From Yinghuangia soli (lineage in GTDB: Bacteria; Actinomycetota; Actinomycetes; Streptomycetales; Streptomycetaceae), in NCBI RefSeq assembly GCF_021502675.1, contig NZ_JAKFHA010000020.1:1-64000 (forward strand): DNA of 64,000 nt. The letters run 5' to 3'. Below, piece after piece: positions 52,929 to 61,507 of this stretch. The notes under the pieces are model-generated. The model did not search any database and had not been told where the DNA came from. It saw only the letters and a list, made by a program, of their open reading frames with translations. Position 1 is the stretch's first letter. Each line of letters opens with the position of its first letter. The translations under genes and the position numbers were made by a program.

Positions 52929-53327
52929 ATGCCCGCTCAAGTCCCCGTCGTCGACTACCTGGTGCTCGAACCCGAGCCGCGGCTCAAAGCGGTGGCCTGC
53001 AGCGGATGCGGCGCCGACTTCCTCACCCGCCGCAATGCGTGCGCGTCCTGCGGCGGGGCCGACTTCGCGGATAAGTCGCTGGCGACCGAGGGGTCGGTCG
53101 TCGCCTTCACGATCGTGCACCGCGCCGCGCCGGGGGTCGCCGTGCCGTTCGTGTCGGCGATCGTGCGCCTCGACGACGGGCCGATCGTGCCGGGCAACCT
53201 CATCGGCGTCGATCCGACTCCGGAGGATGTCGCCCTCGGTATGGGCGTGCGGCTGACCACGTTCGTCGCGGGCACCGACGACAACGGCGTCGAAGCCGTC
53301 GCCTACGCGTTCGCCCCGCGCGGCTGA
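52929..53327 (+). CDS. Zn-ribbon/OB-fold protein (DUF35), partner of the thiolase
   Basis: A 132-residue DUF35 protein. The N-terminal zinc ribbon has paired cysteines in CSGCG and CASCGG, followed by an OB-fold that begins GSVVAFTIVHRAAPG and includes PFVSAIVRLDDG. Such proteins bind thiolase-like SCP-x/Ltp2 enzymes and acyl-CoA substrates. ATG at 52929 has GAGGAG five bases upstream. The thiolase gene starts 45 bp later, so they are probably translated as a complex. Confidence 0.87.
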   Translation: MPAQVPVVDYLVLEPEPRLKAVACSGCGADFLTRRNACASCGGADFADKSLATEGSVVAFTIVHRAAPGVAVPFVSAIVRLDDGPIVPGNLIGVDPTPEDVALGMGVRLTTFVAGTDDNGVEAVAYAFAPRG

Positions 53328-53372
53328 CCGCGCCGCAGCAGCCGCCACGACACCCGCCGAGAAGGGACCGAC

Positions 53373-54572
53373 ATGGCCTCCGACCACGTATGGATAGTCG
53401 GCGCGTCCATGACGCGCTTCGCCCGCCACGACAGCCTCGACGCGCTCGACCTCGCGGCCGAGGCGGCCTTGGCCGCGCTCGCCGACGCCGGCACCGCGAT
53501 GTCCGACATGGACATCCTCGCGGCCGGCTCGCTGTTCCACGCCGGTGCGGGCCTCGGCCAGCAACTGCAGAAGCAGATCGGCCAGACCGGCATCCCCGTC
53601 TACAACGTCGCCAATGCCTGTGCCACCGGTGCGACCGCGCTGCGCACGGTGCACATGTCGATCCTCGCCGGCGAGTCCGGGCTCGGGCTGGCCGTGGGCG
53701 TGGAGAAGACCTCGGGGATGGGCCTGCTGGGCGCGGCGGCCCGGCCCGTCGGCGCAAAGAAGGAGTTCGTCCCCGCCGGCCGCGACGGGCACGTCATGCC
53801 CACCGAGGGCATCCTCGGCTCGCAGACCATGCCGAGCGTTTTCGCCCAGGCGGGCATGGCGTACCTGCATGCGAACCCGCAGGCGTCGGTCGAGCACTTC
53901 TACAAGATCAGCGAGAAGAACCACGCGCACTCGGAGCTGAACCCGCTTGCGCAGTACCGGAAGCGGTTCTCGCTCGAGGAGATCAAGGCGGCCCCGATGA
54001 TCTCCTACCCGAACACCTCGCTGATGTGCTCGGCGAACACCGACGGCGCCGCAGCGGTCGTCCTGTGCTCGTCCGCCCGGCTGGCGACGCTCCCCCTGGC
54101 CGTGCAGAAGCGCGCGGTGAAGATCGCCGCATCGGTGCTCACCTCCGACCCGTACGTGCCCGGCGGGCAGGTCCTGCCGGATGTGTCGACGTGCACGCGC
54201 AACGCGGCCGCGGCGGCGTACGAACGGGCCGGAATCGGGCCGGAGGACCTGGACCTCGTCGAACTCCACGACTGCTTCGCGACCGCCGAACTCCTGCACT
54301 ACGACAACCTGATGCTGTGCGAGCCCGGCGGCGCGGCCGACTTCCTCGACTCCGGCGCCCCGTGGCGCGACGGGCGCCTGCCGGTCAACGTGTCGGGCGG
54401 CCTGCAGTCCAAGGGCCACCCGATCGGCGCCACGGGAATCGCCAACGTCTACGAGGTCGCCACGCACCTGCGCGGCGAGGCGGGCGACCGGCAGATCGAC
54501 GGCGCGCGCGTCGGCCTGACCCACGTCATCGGGCTGGGGTCGAGCGCGGCGGTGCACATCCTGCAGAAGTAA
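53373..54572 (+). CDS. SCP-x/Ltp2-type thiolase-fold enzyme
   Basis: A 399-residue thiolase-like enzyme. The nucleophile position is Cys in VANACATGATAL (near residue 86), the middle motif is ELHDCFA and the C-terminal one is SKGHPIGATG. The last active-site Cys of classical thiolases is absent in the final GxGxSxA-like region, which reads IGLGSSAAVHIL. That pattern fits SCP-x lipid-transfer thiolases and the Ltp2 retro-aldolase. With the DUF35 partner just upstream, an aldol or thiolytic cleavage of a branched acyl-CoA is likely. A 13-bp hairpin terminator follows. Confidence 0.87.
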   Translation: MASDHVWIVGASMTRFARHDSLDALDLAAEAALAALADAGTAMSDMDILAAGSLFHAGAGLGQQLQKQIGQTGIPVYNVANACATGATALRTVHMSILAGESGLGLAVGVEKTSGMGLLGAAARPVGAKKEFVPAGRDGHVMPTEGILGSQTMPSVFAQAGMAYLHANPQASVEHFYKISEKNHAHSELNPLAQYRKRFSLEEIKAAPMISYPNTSLMCSANTDGAAAVVLCSSARLATLPLAVQKRAVKIAASVLTSDPYVPGGQVLPDVSTCTRNAAAAAYERAGIGPEDLDLVELHDCFATAELLHYDNLMLCEPGGAADFLDSGAPWRDGRLPVNVSGGLQSKGHPIGATGIANVYEVATHLRGEAGDRQIDGARVGLTHVIGLGSSAAVHILQK

Positions 54573-54600
54573 TCCCTGCTGCTGCGGTCCACCGCAGAGC

Positions 54601-54638
54601 GAAGAGGCCGTGCCGGTCACCGACCGCACGGCCTCTTC
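54601..54638 (+). terminator. Terminator of the marR-DUF35-thiolase operon
   Basis: GAAGAGGCCGTGC (54601-54613) and GCACGGCCTCTTC (54626-54638) form a perfect 13-bp stem with a 12-nt loop. It ends transcription just before the next promoter. Confidence 0.8.
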
Positions 54639-54659
54639 GTCGTCCTCGGCGTCTTCACC

Positions 54660-54688
54660 TTGTAGTCATGCATCAATGCATGTATGAC
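54660..54688 (+). promoter_or_regulatory. Promoter and MarR operator of the acyl-CoA dehydrogenase operon
   Basis: TTGTAG (54660-54665), a 17-bp spacer and TATGAC (54683-54688) match the marR promoter in spacing and -10 box. The spacer contains the perfect 16-bp palindrome CATGCATCAATGCATG (54667-54682). A repressor bound there would block both boxes. Confidence 0.72.
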
Positions 54689-54715
54689 TGTCAGGGCGCT
54701 GCCGGTTGTCCGGCA

Positions 54716-54789
54716 CCCGATCCCCCTGCGCCCGACTTCCCCTTGCGCCCGACTCCCCCTGCATCCGATTCCCCTGCGCCCGACCCGAC
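54716..54789 (+). repeat. Degenerate tandem repeat in the 5' leader
   Basis: Four degenerate copies of a 14-17 bp unit such as CCCGACTTCCCCTTGCG, plus a partial fifth, fill the untranslated leader between promoter and the TTG start at 54804. The transcript there is C-rich and G-poor, so it should be unstructured. Confidence 0.6.
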
Positions 54790-54803
54790 CCCCGGAGAGC
54801 CCG

Positions 54804-55988
54804 TTGGAAGACCACGACCACATACGCGCCCGCGTGCGCGACCTCGTCGCCCGGCACGATCTGGCCGGCATGACGCAGCGGGAGTTCCTCGGCCACCGCT
54901 TCGACGCCGGACTCGCCTGGGTGCATGCGCCCGCCGGGTGCGGCGGTCTGGGCCTCTCCCGTGCCCTGCAGCCGGTCGTCGAGGAGGAACTGGCCGCGGC
55001 CGGCGTGCCCCGCCTCAACCTCGCGCGCAACCCGATCGGCCTCGGCATGGGCGCCCCGACCGTCCTCGCGCACGGCACCGACGGGCAACGTGCCCGGCTG
55101 CTGCGGCCGCTGTGGACCGGGGAGGAGGTCTGGTGCCAGCTCTTCAGCGAGCCCGGCGCCGGCTCGGACCTGGCCGGGCTCGCCACCCGGGCGGTGCGCG
55201 ACGGGGACGCGTGGGTGGTCGACGGGCAGAAGGTGTGGACGTCGCTGGCTCACCACGCCCGGTGGGCGATGCTGCTGGCGCGCACGGACCCGCAGGAGCC
55301 CAAGCACCGGGGCATGACGTACTTCGTCCTCGACATGCAGGCCCCCGGCGTCGAGGTGCTGCCGCTGCGCCAGGCCACCGGGCAGGCGGAGTTCAACGAG
55401 GTGTTCCTCACCGGCGTGAGGATCCCCGACACCATGCGGCTCGGCGACGTCGGCCAGGGCTGGACGGTCGCCACCACGACGCTGATGAACGAACGCGTGG
55501 CGATCGGCGGCGCCGCCGCACCCCGCGAAGGCGGCCCGCTCGGGGAGCTCATGCGGCTCTGGCGGGACCGGCCCGAACTCCGCACGCCGGGGCTGCACCA
55601 CCGCCTGCTGCGCCTGTGGGCGCGGGCCGAGGCGGCCCGGATCGGCAACGAGCGCACCCGCCAGGCGAACGCCGCCGGCAAGCCCGGCCCGGAGGGCTCC
55701 GCGGCGAAGCTCGCATACGCGGGCATCGCCCAGGACATCTCCCGGCTGCACCTCGAACTCACCGGCCCCGACGCGCTCGGCTACGACGACTGGACGTTCC
55801 GCCGCAGCGAGATGACGGGCAGCGGGGAGGTCCGCCACGCCGGCTTCCACTACCTGCGGACGCGCGCCAATTCCATCGAAGGCGGCACCAACGAAGTCCT
55901 GCGCGGCGTGATCGCCGACCGGGTGCTCGACCTGCCCCGCGAACCGCGCACCGACACCAAGCTCCCCTGGAAGGACGTCCCCCGGTGA
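54804..55988 (+). CDS. Acyl-CoA dehydrogenase (FadE29-like subunit)
   Basis: A 394-residue flavoprotein. The start is TTG at 54804, six bases after GGAGAG; an upstream ATG lies in the promoter and would add a Pro/Arg-rich non-domain. FAD contacts are in QLFSEPGAGSDLAGL and WVVDGQKVWTS. The C-terminal part has the SIEGGTNEVLRG motif containing the Glu usual for this group. Its gene overlaps the second dehydrogenase by 4 bp (GTGA). Paired ACADs of this type form mixed tetramers, as FadE28-FadE29 does on steroid side-chain acyl-CoAs. Confidence 0.88.
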   Translation: MEDHDHIRARVRDLVARHDLAGMTQREFLGHRFDAGLAWVHAPAGCGGLGLSRALQPVVEEELAAAGVPRLNLARNPIGLGMGAPTVLAHGTDGQRARLLRPLWTGEEVWCQLFSEPGAGSDLAGLATRAVRDGDAWVVDGQKVWTSLAHHARWAMLLARTDPQEPKHRGMTYFVLDMQAPGVEVLPLRQATGQAEFNEVFLTGVRIPDTMRLGDVGQGWTVATTTLMNERVAIGGAAAPREGGPLGELMRLWRDRPELRTPGLHHRLLRLWARAEAARIGNERTRQANAAGKPGPEGSAAKLAYAGIAQDISRLHLELTGPDALGYDDWTFRRSEMTGSGEVRHAGFHYLRTRANSIEGGTNEVLRGVIADRVLDLPREPRTDTKLPWKDVPR

Positions 55989-57166
55989 CGACCCCGCACG
56001 TGGCCGACCAGCCCATTCCGTCGCTCATCCACAGCGACGTCGAGGACGACCTGCGCGCCACGCTGCGCGCGGTGCTCGGCGAACGCAGCTCCTGGCAGAA
56101 GGTGTTGGCCCGGCTCGACACGCCCGAGCAGCCGTACGACGACGACCTCTGGAAGACCCTCGCCCAGGATCTCGGCCTGGCCGGCCTCCTGATCCCCGAG
56201 CGCTTCGGCGGCGCCGGGGCCACCGAGCGCGAAGCCGCGCTCGTACTGGAGGAACTCGGCCGCTTCCTCACGCCGGTCCCGTACCTGGCCAGCGCGGTAC
56301 TCGCCACGACCGCCCTGCTGAGCTGCTGCCCCTGGGCGGAGTCGGATGTCGCCGGCGACCTGGCGGCACTCGCCGACGGGTCGACGACGGCGACGCTTGC
56401 GGTGTCGGCCCATCGGGCACCCACTGCGGCGTTCCCCGACACGGTCACCGGCGTCCGCACACGCGGCGCGGGTACCGGCGGTACGGCGATGCTCACTGGG
56501 ACCGTTCCGCACGTCCTGGCGGCGGATCGGGCCGAGCTGCTGATCGTTCCCGCACTGCTCGACGGAGCTCCGCACCTGCTGCTGGTCCGCAGCACCGACC
56601 CGGGCGTCTCCGTCACGCGCGAGACCTGCCTGGACGCCACCCGGCCACTGGGCACCGTGGTGCTGAAGGATGCCGAGGCCCGTCCGCTGACCGGGCAGAA
56701 CGTCGCGGTCGCCGTTCTCCGGCATGCCGTCGACACCGGTGTCGCGCTGCTGGCATCCGAGCAACTCGGCGCCGCCGAGGCGGCGTTCGAGGCCGCCGTC
56801 GACTACCTCCGCACCCGGCACCAGTTCGGCCGGCCGATCGGCTCCTTCCAGGCCCTGCGCCACCGCGCCGCCGACCTGTGGTCGGAGCTCGCCGCGGCCC
56901 GGGGAACCGCACGCTACGCGGCGGCCTGCGCGGCCGAGGACTCCGCCGATTTCCCGCTGTCGGCCGCACTGGCCGCGGCGCACGTCGGCGACATCGCCGT
57001 ACGCGTCGCCGAGGAGAGCCTCCACTTGCACGGCGGCATCGGGTTCACCTGGGAGCACCCCGCCCACCTGTACGTGAAGCGCGCCATGAGCAGCGCATTG
57101 ATGTTCGGCAGCCCCGATCAGCACTACGCCGAACTGGCCCGCCTCGCCGACATCCCCGGCGCATGA
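55985..57166 (+). CDS. Acyl-CoA dehydrogenase (FadE28-like subunit)
   Basis: A 393-residue divergent acyl-CoA dehydrogenase. N-terminal helices (DVEDDLRATLRAVLG) and IPERFGGAGATEREAALVLE are typical. The middle beta domain is weakly conserved and lacks a clear FAD-contact motif. The C-terminal domain has RHQFGRPIGSFQALRH and ESLHLHGGIGFTWEHP. In FadE28/FadE29 pairs one subunit keeps the flavin-binding half and the other completes it, which fits the weak middle here. GTG at 55985 overlaps the previous stop. Confidence 0.86.
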   Translation: MTTPHVADQPIPSLIHSDVEDDLRATLRAVLGERSSWQKVLARLDTPEQPYDDDLWKTLAQDLGLAGLLIPERFGGAGATEREAALVLEELGRFLTPVPYLASAVLATTALLSCCPWAESDVAGDLAALADGSTTATLAVSAHRAPTAAFPDTVTGVRTRGAGTGGTAMLTGTVPHVLAADRAELLIVPALLDGAPHLLLVRSTDPGVSVTRETCLDATRPLGTVVLKDAEARPLTGQNVAVAVLRHAVDTGVALLASEQLGAAEAAFEAAVDYLRTRHQFGRPIGSFQALRHRAADLWSELAAARGTARYAAACAAEDSADFPLSAALAAAHVGDIAVRVAEESLHLHGGIGFTWEHPAHLYVKRAMSSALMFGSPDQHYAELARLADIPGA

Positions 57167-57481
57167 CCCTACGCGGTCCGCGGTCCGCGGTCCGCGGAAC
57201 CGGACGACCGGCGAGTGGTGGCAGACGTACCGCAAGCCTGGTGCCGGCCGGTCGACGCCAATTGCGCTCCGGAACCGCGGTCGGACTGGGGGACGCCACA
57301 CCGCGAGCGGCTGCTGCCGGGGCCGGCGGAAAGAGAACGAGATCGCGCCATTGACGCCGATACGACACGCTCGCGATTCGCCCGGTGACTACACTCGGCA
57401 TGCCCGCAACACCTAGTGATATTCGGGTAGTTGGCTGCCCGATCGGGATGGCCGATCCCTTCGTCTCACTTTGGAGCATGC
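57167..57481 (+). other. Intergenic region with a 7-bp tandem repeat
   Basis: GCGGTCC occurs three times in tandem plus a partial copy at 57173-57197 just after the dehydrogenase stop and may act as its terminator. Further on, TACACT at 57390 and the palindrome CCCGATCGGG at 57438 lie before the lysozyme-like gene. No coding sequence is evident. Confidence 0.5.
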
Positions 57482-58103
57482 ATGGGATCCACAGATGCGC
57501 TCGTCACCAAGGGCTTCATGCCGCACGGGACACCAATGTCCCCGGACACCTTCCGCGCCTTGACACAGCAGGCCGGTACGACCGCAGTCGTGCGTTCCCA
57601 CCGCAAGGACGGAGGCAACGATGTCAACCTCGCGTTCAACGTCGCCGACGCTTCCGCCGGCGGCGTGGTCGACATCCAGTTACTCGCCACTCCTACCTTC
57701 GTGAACGTCACCCCCCACCAGGGCGGCGCGGCGTCTCGCCGATCTCATCGACCAAATCCCTTTCCCGCAAGGCAAGCCCATCGTATGGATCGCAATTTCC
57801 GTGGACAGTGAGAATTGGGGCGGTATCCCGACGACCAACGCCCGCCTCATCGGGGAATGGCTGCAGGCCCTGCGCGAACGGGGAATCACCCCGGGCGTCG
57901 TCACCACCGCCTCGGAGTGGAACACGATCTGCGGCAACTCCGACCGCCATAGCTCCTGCCGCCTCTGGGACCCGACCGCGGACGGCGAACCGAACTTCAA
58001 GAACTTCACACCATTCGGCGGCTGGACCAAACCGAGCATGAAGACCTGCACCGAAGGCGCCGACCTCGCCGGCACGGTCGTCGACACACTGTGGTGGCCA
58101 TAA
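57482..58103 (+). pseudogene. GH25-like lysozyme gene interrupted by a one-base frameshift
   Basis: ATG at 57482 (GGAG upstream) opens a frame that reads normally to about 57711, where a run of six C (57711-57716) moves it out of frame. Removing one C joins it to the frame ending at 58103 and gives a continuous 206-residue protein. The parts fit a nematode/amoeba-type GH25 lysozyme fold: AGTTAVVRSHR, DVNLAFNVADASAGGVVDIQ, the DxE-like VDSENWGG, ARLIGEWLQALRERGITPGV, LWDP and FGGWTKPSMK. There is no signal peptide. It may be a true pseudogene, a sequencing error or phase variation. Confidence 0.65.
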
Positions 58104-58205
58104 GGCCTGCCCCTGCCGCCGGGAGATCTCCTCGCTTGTCGGTCGCGCCTGGAAATCTCGGCGCGGCCGGATCGGCCGGCAGGCGGAGGCAGGGGGCGGG
58201 GTCAT

Positions 58206-59474
58206 TTGAACGGCAGCGTGGCCGAAGAGCACATGGTGACGGAGTGGGACGCGTCCGATTGGGAGGCTTGGTCCGCCTCGGTCGCGTGCCCGACGGAGCC
58301 GCAGGACGACAGCTCTCCGACGGTCGGCTACTGGGACGTTCCCGACGAGGACGCCGACGGCTTCCACGCCGAGTTGCTCGCCCGGCGGCGGCAGCTACGT
58401 AGGCAGGCGCTTGACGACATGCTCGCGGCCGTCGCCGACTCGCGCTGGGCCGACCACCTCGTGCTGCGCGGCAGCATCCTGCTCAAGGGCTGGTACGGCG
58501 ACGCCGCCCGTGAACCGGCGGACCTCGACTTCGTCGTGACGCCGCACACCTGGCTCCCGGCCGAGCCTCGGAGCACCCGCATGCTGGACGACATCGCCGC
58601 GGCTGCGGCTGCGGTGGCGGCCGCCCGCGGCGTCGTGCGCATCGACGGGGACGCCGCGCGGCGGGAGGAGGTCTGGTCGTACGACCGCGCGCCCGGCATG
58701 CGCCTGATGCTCCCCTGGGACGCCTGGCACGCCGAAGAGCCGTTCGCGGGCGCTATCCGGCTCGACTTCGTGTTCAAGGAGCCCTTGCCCGAGGAGCCCC
58801 GCCCGACCGCGGTCTCGGCCCGGGGCGCGGGTGACACCTGCCGCCTTCTGGCTGCCACCCCCGAGCAGTCGCTGGCCTGGAAACTGCTCTGGATGATGAC
58901 GGATCAACGTCCCGACGGCAAAGACCTGTACGACGCGATGCTGCTCGCCGAGGCCACGCCGCTCCCGCTCGACCTGCTCATGCGGACTCTCGTCGCGACC
59001 GATCCGCAATGGGCGGGACGCAGGTTCGAGCCGAAGGCCCTGTTCCGGGCCCGTCCGGACGTTCGCGGATTCCGCGAGAGCAACCCGGAGATCACGGACT
59101 CCACCGAATCGCTGGGCCGGCGCCTTGCCGCCGCGTTGGCCCCCACGTTCGCGGAAAGCGCCGTGGTCCCGCCCGGCGACGGCTACACGCGGCGGGTCCG
59201 GTATCTCGGCTCATGGATCGCCCGGGCCCGCGAGCTGCTCCGCGACGAGGGCGTGGAAGCGGTCCTCGTGTACTTGTCCGAGGAGTCCGTGGAGCCTGCG
59301 GAAGCCGTCGTGATCCTGCGGGAAGCGGTCGGCGCCGACCGGTGCACGGTGGCGGATGCCACGGCGACGCTCATCGAATTCCTGGCCCGGGTGACCTACC
59401 GCGAGTTCCCCGCGTTCTCGCACCTGGCCGCGCTCGCCGAGAATGCGCTCACCACCCTGCGGCAAACGGTCTGA
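58206..59474 (+). CDS. AbiEii-like nucleotidyltransferase-fold protein
   Basis: A 422-residue protein of the AbiEii/AbiGii nucleotidyltransferase-like family. The key region LVLRGSILLKGWYGD with PADLDFVV carries the GS and DLD metal motif, and LAWKLLWMMTDQRPDGKDLYD gives the typical Lys and Asp further on. AbiEii toxins act in pairs with an AbiEi antitoxin that is a winged-helix protein. No such gene adjoins this one, so it is a solitary member. A 100-residue C-terminal helical extension follows. TTG at 58206 has a G-rich site upstream; ATG at 58233 is an alternative start. Confidence 0.78.
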   Translation: MNGSVAEEHMVTEWDASDWEAWSASVACPTEPQDDSSPTVGYWDVPDEDADGFHAELLARRRQLRRQALDDMLAAVADSRWADHLVLRGSILLKGWYGDAAREPADLDFVVTPHTWLPAEPRSTRMLDDIAAAAAAVAAARGVVRIDGDAARREEVWSYDRAPGMRLMLPWDAWHAEEPFAGAIRLDFVFKEPLPEEPRPTAVSARGAGDTCRLLAATPEQSLAWKLLWMMTDQRPDGKDLYDAMLLAEATPLPLDLLMRTLVATDPQWAGRRFEPKALFRARPDVRGFRESNPEITDSTESLGRRLAAALAPTFAESAVVPPGDGYTRRVRYLGSWIARARELLRDEGVEAVLVYLSEESVEPAEAVVILREAVGADRCTVADATATLIEFLARVTYREFPAFSHLAALAENALTTLRQTV

Positions 59475-59579
59475 CGGAACCCTGCGCGTGCCGGGCGGTC
59501 CTGCCGCACAGTACGCCCGCCATTTGCCCGACTTGTCCCCGGTGATCCGGCGCGGGGAGCCGCGACGTACGCTGCCGCC

Positions 59580-60311
59580 ATGCACCACGAGATCACGCTC
59601 GCCGACGTCGCCGAGCTCACCGGCGGCGACGGCCTGTGCATGTGGGCCGCCCAGGCCGGGGCCCGGGCGTGGGCGGCCGAGGACGGCAGCGCCGTCGCGG
59701 TCGCCGGTCCCTCGCTGGCCTGCCGGGACCGGCTGGCCGTGCACGGCGACCCCGCGGCGCTCGTGGCACTCGTCTCCGCGGTGCTGGACGAGGTCGGCCC
59801 GACGTACCGGCCGCTCGGGGAACCGGAGACCATCCGGCTGCTGGCCGACCGCATCCCCGCGCTGGCGGTCGCCGGCACGTTCGGCTGGATGGAGCGCGGC
59901 GCCGAGGGCCCGGTGGCGCCTCGGGGCGACCGTGCCAGGTGGCTCGCGCCGCACGCCGACGCCGAGATCGCGGACCTGGTCGAGGCCGGCTTCCCGGATT
60001 CCCACGCGCGGCCCGGCACCCCTGGCGTGACCCGCTGGGCCGGCATCCGCGACGCACGCGGCTCGCTCGCCGCGGTGGCCGCGGATGCCTGGTCCGCACC
60101 GGATGTCGCCCTGCTCAGCGGTGTCACGGTCCGCCCCGAGGCCCGCGGCACCGGCCTCGGGGCGGCTGTCTGCGCCTTCGTCGTCGCGGAACTGCTGGAT
60201 GCGCACGGCCGCGTCGCCCTGATGGTGGAGTCGGACAACGCCCCGGCCCGGCGCACCTACGAGGCTCTGGGCCTCAGGTTCCGGCCGCTCGCCGCCGCAG
60301 CGGTCGCCTGA
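59580..60311 (+). CDS. GNAT-family N-acetyltransferase
   Basis: A 243-residue acetyltransferase. The C-terminal GNAT core has the acetyl-CoA motif VRPEARGTGLGAAV followed by MVESDNAPARRTYEALGL. The first 130 residues form an unrelated alpha/beta region rich in Ala. TACGCT six bases before ATG 59580 suggests a leaderless transcript. It stands alone, convergent with the next lipoprotein gene. The acceptor cannot be predicted. Confidence 0.85.
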   Translation: MHHEITLADVAELTGGDGLCMWAAQAGARAWAAEDGSAVAVAGPSLACRDRLAVHGDPAALVALVSAVLDEVGPTYRPLGEPETIRLLADRIPALAVAGTFGWMERGAEGPVAPRGDRARWLAPHADAEIADLVEAGFPDSHARPGTPGVTRWAGIRDARGSLAAVAADAWSAPDVALLSGVTVRPEARGTGLGAAVCAFVVAELLDAHGRVALMVESDNAPARRTYEALGLRFRPLAAAAVA

Positions 60312-60332
60312 CCGTCCCTCCTGTCCCGCCGG

Positions 60333-61484
60333 TCAGGTCTTGCGGCCGGTCGGGGCCGCGGAGGTCCGGCCGTCGAGGGCGACCAGGACGAATTCGCCGG
60401 TCGGGTCCCGCAGGATCACGTACACCCCGGCTCGCGACGCGGCGAGCGCCGATATGGGCTCGCCGGCCAGGGTGATCGTGCCCTTCGAGGTGCCCTTCGC
60501 CGGATCGAAGGCGAACAGTGCGCGGGAGCGGTTCCCGGCGTACACGGTGTCCCCTGAGCCGGCCGCGATGACCTCGGGCGACTTGCTGGGGTCGCCGGAT
60601 ACCTCGGACTTCCAGCGCACCTTGCCGGTGGCCGCGTCCAGGGCGTACAGCTCCGTGGAGCTGGTGCTGCCCCCGCCGATGTACACGGTGCCGTTGCCGA
60701 CGATGGGCTGGGCTTCGCTCTCCACGGACACGTCGGTGTGCCACTTCTCGTCCCCGGTGGCCGCGTCGAGGGCGTAGACCCCCTCGCTGTTCGCGTTGAC
60801 ATACAGGACGTTGCCGTCCACCGACGGGGCCTGCTGCGGCTCACTGGCCACCTTGTGCCGCCAGCGCTCCTCGAAGGTCTTCGCGTCGAAGGCCACGACT
60901 CCGGTCGACTCCGAGCCGACCGCGATGATCAGGTCGCCCTGGCCGGTCGGCGCGAAGTCGTAGGAGTCCCCTTCCCCGAACTCGCCCTTGTCCTTGCCGG
61001 TGGCCAGGTCGACGGCCTTGAGGCCGTCGGGTTCCCTGCCGAAGACGACCGTCTCGCCGATCACGCCCGGATGGCCGATGTTCCCGTAGATGCCGTCCTC
61101 GTACTTCCAACGCGTCTCCCCCGTGGCGGTGTTCAGCGCGTAGACCCCGCCGGTGTTGTTCACGAGGAGGGTGCGGCCGGCGACCACCGGCCTGGTGCCC
61201 GATCCGAGGCCGGCCAGCGGGACGCTCCAGCGGACCTTGCCGCTGCCCGCCTCCATCGCCACGACCCGCCCCTGGTGGTTCGGGAGTTCGTACGCGACGT
61301 ACACCGCGCCGTCGCCCAGCACCGGGTCGCTGGGGCGCGAACCGTCGATCACGGCGGACCACGGGGTGATCTTCCCGCCGCCCGATCCGTCGTCACCGCA
61401 CCCGGTGGCCCCCACCGCGACCGCCATCACGACGCCGGCCAGCCCTGAGGCGAGGGCCCGGCGGGGCACATGTCCGTTCGTCAA
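60333..61484 (-). CDS. Lipoprotein with PQQ-like beta-propeller repeats
   Basis: A 383-residue lipoprotein with lipobox GATGC near residue 29. Blades recur in the form YALNTATGETRWKYEDG, AFDAKTFEERWRHKV, YALDAATGDEKWHTDV, YALDAATGKVRWKSEV and FAFDPAKGTSKGTITL, seven or so in total, as in BamB-like or quinoprotein propellers. No catalytic residues are seen, so it is probably a binding scaffold outside the membrane. TTG at 61484 has GGGGAT upstream; GTG at 61469 is possible. It resembles the lipoprotein at 50688 in design but not closely in sequence. Confidence 0.82.
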   Translation of the reverse strand: MTNGHVPRRALASGLAGVVMAVAVGATGCGDDGSGGGKITPWSAVIDGSRPSDPVLGDGAVYVAYELPNHQGRVVAMEAGSGKVRWSVPLAGLGSGTRPVVAGRTLLVNNTGGVYALNTATGETRWKYEDGIYGNIGHPGVIGETVVFGREPDGLKAVDLATGKDKGEFGEGDSYDFAPTGQGDLIIAVGSESTGVVAFDAKTFEERWRHKVASEPQQAPSVDGNVLYVNANSEGVYALDAATGDEKWHTDVSVESEAQPIVGNGTVYIGGGSTSSTELYALDAATGKVRWKSEVSGDPSKSPEVIAAGSGDTVYAGNRSRALFAFDPAKGTSKGTITLAGEPISALAASRAGVYVILRDPTGEFVLVALDGRTSAAPTGRKT

Positions 61485-61507
61485 CGCAGATCCCCGTTTC
61501 TGTCGAG

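Noticed and set aside
54684-54803. N-terminal extension of the acyl-CoA dehydrogenase from ATG 54684
   Set aside because: That ATG lies within the predicted -10 box and the 40-residue extension is a Pro/Arg-rich translation of a tandem repeat; TTG 54804 has a proper ribosome site.
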